Assembly: GCA_046086245.1 (NCBI GenBank)
Contig: JBJSXB010000308.1
Coordinates: 1-18,000 of the forward strand
Length of the DNA: 18,000 bases
Reading direction: 5' to 3'
Origin: F1-20-MAGs016 sp046086245
GTDB taxonomy: Bacteria; Planctomycetota; Planctomycetia; Pirellulales; UBA1268
Shown: one piece after another, positions 1-7,704 of the stretch
How the letters are laid out: every line of letters starts with the position of its first letter
Numbering within the stretch: the stretch's first letter is position 1
Program-made: the position numbers and the translations under genes
Notes under the pieces: generated by a model
The model's database searches: none
The model's input: only the letters and a program-made list of their open reading frames with translations
What the model was told of the DNA's origin: nothing

Positions 1-266
1 TCGGTGGGCCGCCGTTCGACGGCGGTGGTGAGCCAGACCCGCCCGCCGGCGACGACCGGCGACGACCAGCCGCGCCCCGGGAGGGACGTCTTCCACGCCA
101 CGCCCTCGGTTTCGCTCCAGGCCGTCCGAAGCGGGGTGTCGTCAGCGTGTCCCTGTCCGTCGGGCCCGCGCCACTGCGGCCACTCGGCAGCCGGAGCGCC
201 GGCGGCGGCGAGCGACGCCATCAGGGCGCTGCGGCGCGCAATCCGCAGGGAGAGGAAGGAGGGCAT
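1..266 (-). CDS. PQQ/BamB-like beta-propeller protein, N-terminal part (runs off left edge)
   Basis: The reverse strand reads open from ATG at 266-264 to the window edge, giving 88 residues with no stop. Residues 1-27 look like an export signal: basic residues (RIARR) followed by an Ala-rich stretch ending near AAGAPAA. Mature sequence then starts with WPQWRGPDGQG (about 29-39), and GRGWSSPVV lies at about 64-72. This is the characteristic opening of the planctomycete PQQ-binding-like/BamB-like seven- or eight-bladed propellers, many of which are secreted and of unknown substrate. The family assignment comes from this motif only, because the blades and any catalytic residues lie outside the window. 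No clear Shine-Dalgarno sequence is visible before the ATG. It is divergent from the SHD1-domain gene at 474, with 207 bases between the two starts. Confidence 0.8.
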   Translation of the reverse strand, partial: MPSFLSLRIARRSALMASLAAAGAPAAEWPQWRGPDGQGHADDTPLRTAWSETEGVAWKTSLPGRGWSSPVVAGGRVWLTTAVERRPT

Positions 267-473
267 CGGGGAATTCCACGGTGCGCGCCGATCGTTCCGG
301 GCAGACCGACCGGCCGCCCGACGCTCGTTGTACCGTAGCGGGAGGAGCGGGCCGAGTCGGCGGCGCCGGCCGGGCATCGTCACGGCATGCCGGTCCGGCT
401 TGCCCGGTCGGCCCGAATCGGCCAAGGTGGAGGCTCCGGCGGGTGGGCAGCCGGTCGATGTGTGGAGGATGGC
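267..473. promoter_or_regulatory. Divergent intergenic region between the propeller gene and the SHD1 gene
   Basis: These 207 bases separate two divergent starts and must hold promoters for both genes. They are very GC-rich with several short inverted segments (for example around 385-425), but I find no convincing -35/-10 pair. The one clear signal is GGAGG at 464-468, five bases before the ATG at 474. Apparent open frames through here are GC-driven and Arg-rich and are not believable genes. Confidence 0.35.
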
Positions 474-2825
474 ATGATCACGGGGCAACCCGCGCGACGC
501 GCGGTGGTGGCGATGGTGGTGGCCGCACTCCTGGTCGCATCCGTCGCCGTCGCGGCGGAGGTCCGCACGTGGCGCGATTCCAGCGGGTCGTTCTCGCGCG
601 ATGGGGAATTCGTCCGTCTCGACGGCGACGTCGTCGTGCTGCGGCTGGCGGGAGGCAGGGAGATCCGCGTGCCGCTGGCGAAGCTTTCCGAGGCGGATCG
701 GACGTACGTCGCCTCGATCACCGAGCGTCCATCGGCTCCGAAACCAGACCCTGCCAAGCCGGCGGCGACCTCGCCCGGCGAGACCACCCCCGACGCCTCG
801 GGCAAACCGCTCGTGCGGATCACGGTGCGTAGCTACCAGGCGTTGCTCGACGCGGGCAGCTATCTCGGCGACGCGCTCAAGCAGCCCCTGGTGGCGATGG
901 CCCTGCCGACGGCGCTCACCGCGGCCACCGGTGGGAAGTCCCTGGCGGGATTCGACGCGAAACGCCCCCTGGTGGCGATCGTGCCCGTGATCGACGGCCA
1001 GCCGACGGACATGGTTGTCTTCCTGCCGTTCAAGAGCGCCAAGCAGGCGCGCGAGACGCTGCAGGGGATGTTCGGCGGCGGCCGTGAGGTCGACGGTCTT
1101 GTCGAAGTCGCGATTCCCGGGATCGCCCAACCGGTGCTCGTCCGCTGCGACGACGAGCACGCCGTGCTCTCCACGTCGGCTGCCGCCCTCGCCGCGGCCT
1201 CCGTGCCGACCGGTCCGAACCCCGTCGCCGACATCTCGGTGCGCGTGAACTCGTCGGCGGTGTCGGACACCGTCGTCGCCACGATGATCGAACACGCGCG
1301 GGCGGCGGAGTCGGCCCAGCGGACGCTCGTCGAGCGCCAGTTGGCATCGGGTCCCCAGGGACAGGTCGCGGTCGCCAGCGGGTTGTGGGCGTTCGACGCC
1401 GTCAGCGAGACCACCCGCACCCTGTTCACCGACGCCGAGACGTTCCGACTCGACGCCACGATCGACAAGAAAGCGGGCAAGATCGCGCTCGACATGGCGC
1501 TGCTCGCCAAACCGGGCACGTCGCTGGCCGGCATGATGGAACGGTTCGCGGCGGTCGACAGCCCGTTCGCCGCGCCGTCGGGTGCGGAGGTGTTCGATTG
1601 CGTCGTGTCGGTGCCTCTCAACCAGAAGGCACGTGACCTGATCGCCACCACCGTGCAACCGGCGTTCGGCAAGGTCCGTGAACTGATGGCGCCGCTCGCC
1701 GCCCAGCCCGGTGGCGAAACTGCCGTGCGCGCCGTCGAGGCGGCGATGGTGGCGGCGCGTGACGTGTTCGGCGGCGACCGTCTCGACCAGCGCGTGTCGC
1801 TGTTCGCCGCCCAGCAGGGAGGGATGCAGACGCTCGTCATGGTGCATGGTGAGAAGGCGGTCACGTTCGGCGGCGCCTTCGAGGCCGCCGCACGGGCGCT
1901 GCCCCAGCTGCCGGGGCTCACGATCACCCCCGCGGTGAAGGAGGGGCAGGGCTTCCGCAGTCACGCCCTCACGCCGGGGCCGGGCCCCAACGGCGCGGCG
2001 GCACCGACCGGGCCGATGCACCTCGCTTGCGGTACCCGGGCGCTGGCGCTGACGATGGGGCCGGAGTCCCTGGCGATGGGCGAGTGGGCGCTCGCGCAGC
2101 CCCCCGGGGGGGCGAAGCGCGGCGCGGTCGCGCTGCGCATCGATCCGGGGAGGTTCGCCGCCGCGATGCCCCCGGCGCTGTTCGCGGCTGGGGCCGCGCT
2201 GCCCGGTCTGGCGGCCGGAAGCGGTGGGCTGCCGCCGGCCGGCGCGCTCGCGGGGCCTGCCGGCGACAACTACTCCAATTCGATTCGCGGTCGTGCCGAC
2301 GGGATCGCCCAGGCCACGCAGTCCGGGACTCCCATTCCCGGCGCCGATGACTCTGCCACGGGGGGATCGCCCACGGACGGCAACGGGCCCTCGGGCGGCG
2401 GGTATCCAGGCGGCGGGTATCCAGGTGGCGGGTATCCAGGCGGCGGAGTGGCTCCCATTGCCGGTGGCAACGGTGGTGGCGTTTCGACCGACGCGATCAG
2501 CGGCCTGCCGTCCGGATCACTCGACGTGCAGATCAAGCCGATCCGGCGCGGTATCCAGTTCGATCTCGACGTCGAGGATGGCGCATTGCGGGCGATCGGT
2601 GAGCTGATCGCACGCCTGGCGACGATGGTGCCGCCCCCTGCTGCCCAGGCGCCGGCGAACGCCCCCGGGGTCGGAGGCGTACCGATCGCCCCCGGCGCGG
2701 CACCTTCCCCTGCCCAGCCAGGCGGCGTGCCGACGATCATCCCTCCGACCAGCGTGCCGCCCGGCGGTTTCTCACCGTCGAATGGCCCACCGGCCACCGC
2801 TCCATCGACGGGACAACCGCGCTGA
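474..2825 (+). CDS. Exported SHD1-domain protein with Gly/Pro-rich C-terminus
   Basis: Encodes 783 residues from the ATG at 474, chosen because GGAGG sits five bases upstream and a good signal peptide follows at once (residues 1-28, hydrophobic core VVAMVVAALLVASVAV). An earlier in-frame ATG at 387 would add 29 residues ahead of the signal and is unlikely. Residues about 30-82 match the SLA1 homology domain 1 (SHD1) pattern common in planctomycetes: RTWRDSSGSF, then a hydrophobic run ending in a VPLAKLSEADRTYV-type helix. The next ~450 residues (after KPLVRITVRSYQALLDAGSY) form a long alpha/beta region of no family I can name. From about residue 640 the chain becomes low-complexity Gly/Pro/Ala, with three GGGYP units. 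The protein is probably secreted or periplasmic and its function is unknown. In yeast, SHD1 binds peptide motifs, but the role of bacterial copies is not established. It has no enzyme motif. Confidence 0.85.
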   Translation: MITGQPARRAVVAMVVAALLVASVAVAAEVRTWRDSSGSFSRDGEFVRLDGDVVVLRLAGGREIRVPLAKLSEADRTYVASITERPSAPKPDPAKPAATSPGETTPDASGKPLVRITVRSYQALLDAGSYLGDALKQPLVAMALPTALTAATGGKSLAGFDAKRPLVAIVPVIDGQPTDMVVFLPFKSAKQARETLQGMFGGGREVDGLVEVAIPGIAQPVLVRCDDEHAVLSTSAAALAAASVPTGPNPVADISVRVNSSAVSDTVVATMIEHARAAESAQRTLVERQLASGPQGQVAVASGLWAFDAVSETTRTLFTDAETFRLDATIDKKAGKIALDMALLAKPGTSLAGMMERFAAVDSPFAAPSGAEVFDCVVSVPLNQKARDLIATTVQPAFGKVRELMAPLAAQPGGETAVRAVEAAMVAARDVFGGDRLDQRVSLFAAQQGGMQTLVMVHGEKAVTFGGAFEAAARALPQLPGLTITPAVKEGQGFRSHALTPGPGPNGAAAPTGPMHLACGTRALALTMGPESLAMGEWALAQPPGGAKRGAVALRIDPGRFAAAMPPALFAAGAALPGLAAGSGGLPPAGALAGPAGDNYSNSIRGRADGIAQATQSGTPIPGADDSATGGSPTDGNGPSGGGYPGGGYPGGGYPGGGVAPIAGGNGGGVSTDAISGLPSGSLDVQIKPIRRGIQFDLDVEDGALRAIGELIARLATMVPPPAAQAPANAPGVGGVPIAPGAAPSPAQPGGVPTIIPPTSVPPGGFSPSNGPPATAPSTGQPR
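2394..2446 (+). repeat. 15-base tandem repeat encoding GGGYP units
   Basis: Three near-perfect copies of a 15-base unit (GGCGGCGGGTATCCA) run from 2394 to 2438, with a partial fourth copy to about 2446. The third copy differs by one base (C to T at 2426). The unit is in frame and adds GGGYP each time. Such units commonly change in number by replication slippage. Confidence 0.85.
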
Positions 2826-3027
2826 CGGACGACGGTGCCTTGCCGTGTTTCCCGGGGCTGCCGTGACGGTGCATCTTGCGCCGTTCACGCCCGCAGGGCT
2901 CCCGTAGGTTGCGTCATTGCACCGCGCTGCGCCGGCTGACGGATGAATCTCATGCAGGCTGCCGGTGGTGACGAATACACCGGGTGTGCCGATGCTGACG
3001 AGGGTGCCGGACGGGGGGCCACCGGGA

Positions 3028-4107
3028 ATGAGTGCCACGCAGTGGATCCCGCGCGCGACCGCCGCGTGGGGCTTCGGGTCGGTGCCCTTGCTGGCCGCGC
3101 TCGTGGCCGGATTGGTGAGCCCGTCGATCGTGGCCGTCGCGCAGTGGCCCGCCGCCGACCCGCGGCAATACGTCGTGGCCGATGCACTCTTCCTGCAGCG
3201 GAACAACGCGGCCGTCGACCGCGCGCTGGTCGTCGATGCGACCGATCCGACGCAGTCGGTGCTCTCCGCCGCCGACGCGCAGAGCGTGATCGGTACCGGC
3301 GTCCGGTTGCTCTACGGCGAATATGGCACTGATGGAATCGGCTGGGAAGCGGGCTATCTCGGCGTCTGGGGGATGGATGCCGACGCCACCGTGGGGAGTG
3401 CCGCCGGCACGCTTCAAGCCGCGGGAGAGATCGGTTTCACGTCGGCCGGACTCGCCGGTGGCACCCTGGCGAGCGTGTCCACGGCGACGCAACTCAATTC
3501 CGCCGAGTTGAACCTTCTTTTTCACGCGTTCGACGGAGGCTTCGACCGCGGGTCGCGGTTTCCCTGGCAGCGCTGTGACTGGTACGAGGGAGGCCAGTGG
3601 GACTGGCTGCTCGGCTTCCGCTGGGCGGGTCTCGAGGATGCCGCCACGCTCGGCTTCGTGCCGGCAGGAGCACCGGCTCCGAGCACCTACGCCGTGCAGT
3701 CGTCCTCGAATCTGTTCGCCGCTCAGATCGGCGCGAGGGGCCGGTGGAATTGGCAACGCTGGGCGGCAGAGTTCACCGCCAAGGTGGGGCCGGCGGGCAC
3801 CTCACTCCGCCAGTCGCAGCGGTTCTTCGACCAACTCGCCCCCGCCGACCCATTCCGCACGGCGCGGGCGTCGACCGACGGCGACATGGGGATGATCGCC
3901 GAGATCGATCTCGGAGGCATCTACCGGATCACCGACGTGTGGGGCCTGCGTTTCGGGTACGACCTCCTCTGGCTGACCGGCGTCGCGCTCGCGGAGGATC
4001 AATTCGATCTCTCCGCCAACGTCGATCCGCAGGCGGGGACGGCCATCGGCACAGTGGGCAGCGTCTTCTTCCAAGGCGCCCATCTCGGGCTCGAAGCCCG
4101 CTGGTGA
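3028..4107 (+). CDS. BBP7-like outer-membrane beta-barrel protein
   Basis: Encodes 359 residues from ATG 3028. A G-run at 3013-3018 could act as ribosome binding site, and the start places a signal peptide at residues 1-38 (core SVPLLAALVAGLV, cleavage after AVA before QW). Earlier in-frame starts at 2965 (GTG) and 2992 (ATG) exist. Mature sequence begins with a strand-like YVVADALFLQRNN, then a VLSAADAQSV segment followed by GVRLLYGEYG. This is the pattern of the BBP7 family (named from Rhodopirellula) of planctomycete outer-membrane barrels. Many alternating aromatic strands follow, and the chain ends GLEARW. A terminal aromatic residue is the usual recognition signal for the BAM outer-membrane assembly machinery. 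The likely role is a structural or porin-like barrel in the outer membrane, with cargo unknown. It follows the SHD1 gene after 202 bases and is convergent with the FKBP-fusion gene. Confidence 0.72.
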   Translation: MSATQWIPRATAAWGFGSVPLLAALVAGLVSPSIVAVAQWPAADPRQYVVADALFLQRNNAAVDRALVVDATDPTQSVLSAADAQSVIGTGVRLLYGEYGTDGIGWEAGYLGVWGMDADATVGSAAGTLQAAGEIGFTSAGLAGGTLASVSTATQLNSAELNLLFHAFDGGFDRGSRFPWQRCDWYEGGQWDWLLGFRWAGLEDAATLGFVPAGAPAPSTYAVQSSSNLFAAQIGARGRWNWQRWAAEFTAKVGPAGTSLRQSQRFFDQLAPADPFRTARASTDGDMGMIAEIDLGGIYRITDVWGLRFGYDLLWLTGVALAEDQFDLSANVDPQAGTAIGTVGSVFFQGAHLGLEARW

Positions 4108-4150
4108 GCGGCACCGCGACCGTGCGGCCGGACACCGTCGTGAAATCCGG

Positions 4151-6034
4151 TCAGGTCGTCTCGAGGAGCGCCACCTCGAAGATCAGCGTGGCGTCGGGGG
4201 GAATCGCGCTGCCGGCGGGCGGATTGCCGCCGTAGCCCAGACTCGGCGGCAGGATGATCGTCCGCCGACCACCGACCTTCATCGACAGGATTCCCTCGCG
4301 GAAACCCGCGACCACGCCGGAGAGGTTGAACGACGTGCCGGTGTTGCCATCGAACTTCGTGCCATCGAGCAACCGCCCCTCGTAGTCGACCTTCACCGTC
4401 GCCGACGCGGAACTCGGCGAAGCGCCGGTGCCGACGACGGAGTCGCGGAACTTCAGCCCGGAGGCAGTCACCTGATACGCCGAGGCACCAGGATCGCCGA
4501 CCATGGCGGCGACGGTGCCCGCCACGCGCGTCGCTCCGGTCCCGGTGGTGGCCGCGCCGCGAGCCGCGCCCAGCACCGACAGCTGCTGGACCGCGCCGCC
4601 GATCGGGCCGGCCTGGGAGGTGTGGATCGCGTCGGCGACGCCATCGCCGTTGATGTCGATCGGGGCGGTGACGACCGCCGTGGCGCGGGTCGCCGCGGGC
4701 CGCGACGCGAAGGCGGCGAACGCCGGACCGAGGATCGGGTTGGCAGCGGCGGAGACGACGCCGTCGTAGATCTCGACGCGTGAGCTGCCCCCCTGGCCCT
4801 GTGAGACGATCAGATCGGGGATCGCGTCGGGATCGACGCGGAACGCCGCCACGTTGACCCCCCCGCGGAAGGCCGGGGTGAAGGGACGGATCGAGTCGGC
4901 GACGATCCAATTGGAATTCGGGTCGACCACCTGCACCAGCGGAGCCGTGCCAGGCCCGCTGGCGACGACCAATTCGTCCTTGCCGTCGGGGCGGGTGGCG
5001 TCGACCAAGGCGCCACCACGGAAGGTGCCGAAGTCGGCGGCAGCCAACGACACGCCGGCGATCGAGCCGGGGATCGACGGGGTGAAGCCCTTGTCGAACA
5101 CCAGTCCGGAACCGGTCGAGCGGTAGAGACGCACCGCCCCACTGCCGCTGGCGCGGGCGACGGCGACATCGCGCCGACCGTCACCGTCGAAGTCGCCGAC
5201 CGCGACGTTGAGACCGCGTCGCTCGGCGTCGCCGAACGGGGCGACCGAGAACCGCGGGTCGCGGACGAGCGTCACCGCGCCGGAATCCGAGACATTCTGC
5301 CGCAAGACGACGATCTCGGCTTTGCGTCCGACACCCGGCACGAGGACCACCTCGGGCTTGCCGTCGCCATCGAGATCTCCCATCGCCGAGCGGACACCCC
5401 CCTTGAACGCGGGTTCGAAGGCGAAGCCTGTGGTCCGCGTGCCGCCGGTCGCCGGATCGAGGAGTCGCACCAGCGACGTGCTCGCCCATGCCGCGTCGTT
5501 GGTGGCGACGATCGACTTGGGAACGAACTTGAGCGTGGCGACGGCGGTGTTGTCGGAGGTGTCGCCGTCGCCGGCCAGTGACGCGTTGACGGAGTTGACG
5601 AGGCTGCCGGTCGCGTTCGCGCCGATCGTGCCGACGACCGTGAACCGGGCGGCGCTTCCCGCCGGCATGTTGACCGCGGCCGAGATCGTTCCGAAGGCGC
5701 TCGACGGACCGGTGGCCCCGCCGGTGTAGGTGGCCTTCCAAGTGGCCGACGTGATCTGCCCGGAGAGTGCCGAGGTGAACTGGGCCCCGGTGGCCGTCGC
5801 ATCCCCCTTGTTGACGAGTTCGAAGGCGAGCGTGACCTGTGATCCGGGCACGTACCACGCGTCCGCCTCGGCCACGGCCACCGCCAGATCGGCCGCCAGC
5901 GCCATCCTCCGCTCGAACATCTCCATCCCGGCGAGCCCGGCGGCGTGCAGTCCGCAGCCGAGACGGTCGCGTTGGGCGAGGCGACGACGGGCACGGCGGC
6001 GACGGCGGGTCGAGAAGAGATCGAAGCGCATCAT
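4151..6034 (-). CDS. Secreted DUF11/FG-GAP repeat protein fused to a C-terminal FKBP-type prolyl isomerase
   Basis: Encodes 627 residues from ATG 6034 (tandem ATGATG). A GCGGGG-type site lies just upstream, and the in-frame start at 6097 only adds a non-signal-like stretch. An Arg-rich head (RRRRRARRRL) is followed by MEMFERRMALAADL, resembling the LEPR-like N-terminal motif seen on many planctomycete surface proteins. Residues about 45-170 resemble a DUF11/CARDB adhesion fold (VTLAFELVNKGDATATG, DTSDNTAVATLKF). Residues about 175-500 carry VCBS/FG-GAP calcium-loop motifs: GDLDGDGKPEVVL, GDFDGDGRRDVAV and DINGDGVADAI. Residues about 525-627 are an FKBP domain: VKVDYEGRLLDGTKFD, then VVAGFREGILSMKVGGRR, then LGYGG and IPPDATLIFEVALLE. 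FKBPs catalyse cis-trans isomerisation of X-Pro bonds. The active-site aromatic that is often Trp is Phe here (AGF). It is likely a surface protein carrying its own foldase. Its 3' end faces the BBP7-like gene 43 bases away. Confidence 0.85.
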   Translation of the reverse strand: MMRFDLFSTRRRRRARRRLAQRDRLGCGLHAAGLAGMEMFERRMALAADLAVAVAEADAWYVPGSQVTLAFELVNKGDATATGAQFTSALSGQITSATWKATYTGGATGPSSAFGTISAAVNMPAGSAARFTVVGTIGANATGSLVNSVNASLAGDGDTSDNTAVATLKFVPKSIVATNDAAWASTSLVRLLDPATGGTRTTGFAFEPAFKGGVRSAMGDLDGDGKPEVVLVPGVGRKAEIVVLRQNVSDSGAVTLVRDPRFSVAPFGDAERRGLNVAVGDFDGDGRRDVAVARASGSGAVRLYRSTGSGLVFDKGFTPSIPGSIAGVSLAAADFGTFRGGALVDATRPDGKDELVVASGPGTAPLVQVVDPNSNWIVADSIRPFTPAFRGGVNVAAFRVDPDAIPDLIVSQGQGGSSRVEIYDGVVSAAANPILGPAFAAFASRPAATRATAVVTAPIDINGDGVADAIHTSQAGPIGGAVQQLSVLGAARGAATTGTGATRVAGTVAAMVGDPGASAYQVTASGLKFRDSVVGTGASPSSASATVKVDYEGRLLDGTKFDGNTGTSFNLSGVVAGFREGILSMKVGGRRTIILPPSLGYGGNPPAGSAIPPDATLIFEVALLETT

Positions 6035-6163
6035 GAAGACCCCGCGGGTGTGCTGCCCTCTACGTCCAAGGGTGCCCGCCAGTTCGGTCGGAGTCAATTT
6101 TCCGGCCGAAATACGCGCATCCTGGTCGTGCGCCGCCGCTCGGCACCGCCCCGAACGGGCCGG

Positions 6164-7672
6164 TCAGTCCCCGCCGGCGGTGAGGCGGTCGCCGACGATC
6201 GCCCGCAAGCGGGATCGCATCGCCTCGACGCGCGCGGGCTCGGCCGCGTAGCGATTTGATCGTTGCCCGAGGTCCGCCGTCAGATCGTAGAGTTCGCCGG
6301 GTTGGTCGTTGGGTTCGTCGCCACGGTCTCGTGAGAACCACTCGGGCACCTGGCTGACGCCGCCGGACGGGGCGTCGATCAGCACCCAGCCATCGTCTCG
6401 AATCGCATAGCGCCCGGGACCGGTGTTGTGGACCAGGGTGGTGCGCCGCGAGGGCCCGGTACCGAACAGGCAATCCGACTGGTCGATACTGTCCTCACCC
6501 GATCCGGGCGGGATCGGGGCGCCGACGACGGCCGCCAGCGTCGCGAACAGATCGGTCTGGCTGAGCAGGCCGCGCTCGACCCGACCCGCCGGGATCCGGC
6601 CCGGCCAGTGCACGAGCAACGGCACGCGGTGGCCCCCTTCCCAGAGGTCGCGCTTCAGGCCGCGGAGCGGGCCCATGCTGCGATGCCCGAAGCGGCGGAT
6701 CCGTTCGTAGGCGTATCGCTCCGGGCCGTTGTCGGACGCGAAGATCACGATCGTGTCGTCGAGGCATCCGCGTCGCTCGAGGGCGGCGAGGACCGCCCCG
6801 ACCGTGTCGTCGGTCTGCACGACGTAATCGCCATACCCGCCGGCTTGTGACCGGCCGACGAACCCGGCGGCGGGCACGATCGGTGCGTGCGGAGACGTGA
6901 AGGGAAAATAGAGGAAGAACGGTCTGTGCGGCGACTGCCGCGCGATCCAGGCGACGGCGCGTTCGGTGAGCCGGGGCATCACGGCGTGAAAATCCCAGTC
7001 GGCGACCGCGGGGCCGGCGCGGCATTCCCAGTTCCCTTCGGCCGTCTCCGCCTTGATCGCCAGATCGACCGACGGCGCGATCGGCAGACGGTCGTCCTCG
7101 AACCAGGCGTAGGGGGGGAAATTGGGCACGTCGTCGCCGAAATAGGTGTCGAATCCGTGATCGATCGGGCCGCCGGGAATCGAGCGCGACCAATCGAAAT
7201 CGGACGGGCCGAACACCCGGTTGCCTCTGTCCAGGCGCGGTGCGGCGCCGGGCCGGCGGATCGCCTCCCAGTCCCAGCCGAGGTGCCATTTCCCGATCGC
7301 CGCCGTCGCATAACCCTGCCCGCGGAGCAACTCGGCGAGCGTCAGGCGGTCGGCGTCGAGGACCGGCTGGTCGAAGGCGTTGACGATGCCGTGGAACTTC
7401 CGCCAATGGGCTCGGCCGTGGAGCAGCGCGTAGCGGCTCGGGGTGCAGACACCGGACGAGCTGTGGGCGTCGGTGAAGCGCGTCCCGCCGGCGGCGAGGC
7501 GGTCGAGGTGTGGAGTGGGGATCTTCGAATCGGGATTCTGGCACCCCAGATCACCGTAGCCGAAATCGTCGGCATAGAGGATGACCACGTTGGGGAGGCG
7601 TTCCGCGGCGTGGACCGTCCCCGCGCAGGCGCCCCAGAGGAGCATCATCACGATCCGGCGCACGGCAGACAT
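6164..7672 (-). CDS. Exported sulfatase (formylglycine type, arylsulfatase A-like)
   Basis: Encodes 502 residues from ATG 7672, preceded by GGAG nine bases upstream. It opens with a signal peptide (about 1-22, core IVMMLLWGACAGTVHA). An ATG three codons earlier (7681) is also possible, but the frame further upstream overlaps the serine dehydratase gene and is not signal-like. Family motifs are intact: metal-binding DDFGYGDLGC at about 35-44, the CTPSR modification motif with Cys76 (to be converted to formylglycine), GKWHLG with Lys128/His130, SPHAP with His262, ASDNGPE with Asp314/Asn315, and GLKRDLWEGGHRVPLLVHWPG with Lys340. It hydrolyses sulfate esters, probably on a sulfated polysaccharide or glycolipid in the periplasm; the substrate cannot be read from sequence. 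The gene starts 32 bases after the serine dehydratase stop, so it is probably the third gene of that operon. Confidence 0.92.
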   Translation of the reverse strand: MSAVRRIVMMLLWGACAGTVHAAERLPNVVILYADDFGYGDLGCQNPDSKIPTPHLDRLAAGGTRFTDAHSSSGVCTPSRYALLHGRAHWRKFHGIVNAFDQPVLDADRLTLAELLRGQGYATAAIGKWHLGWDWEAIRRPGAAPRLDRGNRVFGPSDFDWSRSIPGGPIDHGFDTYFGDDVPNFPPYAWFEDDRLPIAPSVDLAIKAETAEGNWECRAGPAVADWDFHAVMPRLTERAVAWIARQSPHRPFFLYFPFTSPHAPIVPAAGFVGRSQAGGYGDYVVQTDDTVGAVLAALERRGCLDDTIVIFASDNGPERYAYERIRRFGHRSMGPLRGLKRDLWEGGHRVPLLVHWPGRIPAGRVERGLLSQTDLFATLAAVVGAPIPPGSGEDSIDQSDCLFGTGPSRRTTLVHNTGPGRYAIRDDGWVLIDAPSGGVSQVPEWFSRDRGDEPNDQPGELYDLTADLGQRSNRYAAEPARVEAMRSRLRAIVGDRLTAGGD

Positions 7673-7704
7673 GGCTTCCATCTCCGCGGACACAGACGCG
7701 CGAC

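Noticed and set aside
281..832. Plus- and minus-strand frames at 4-832
   Set aside because: They are shadows of the left-edge propeller gene and the SHD1 gene. Compositions are Arg/Gly-rich and no start signals are seen.
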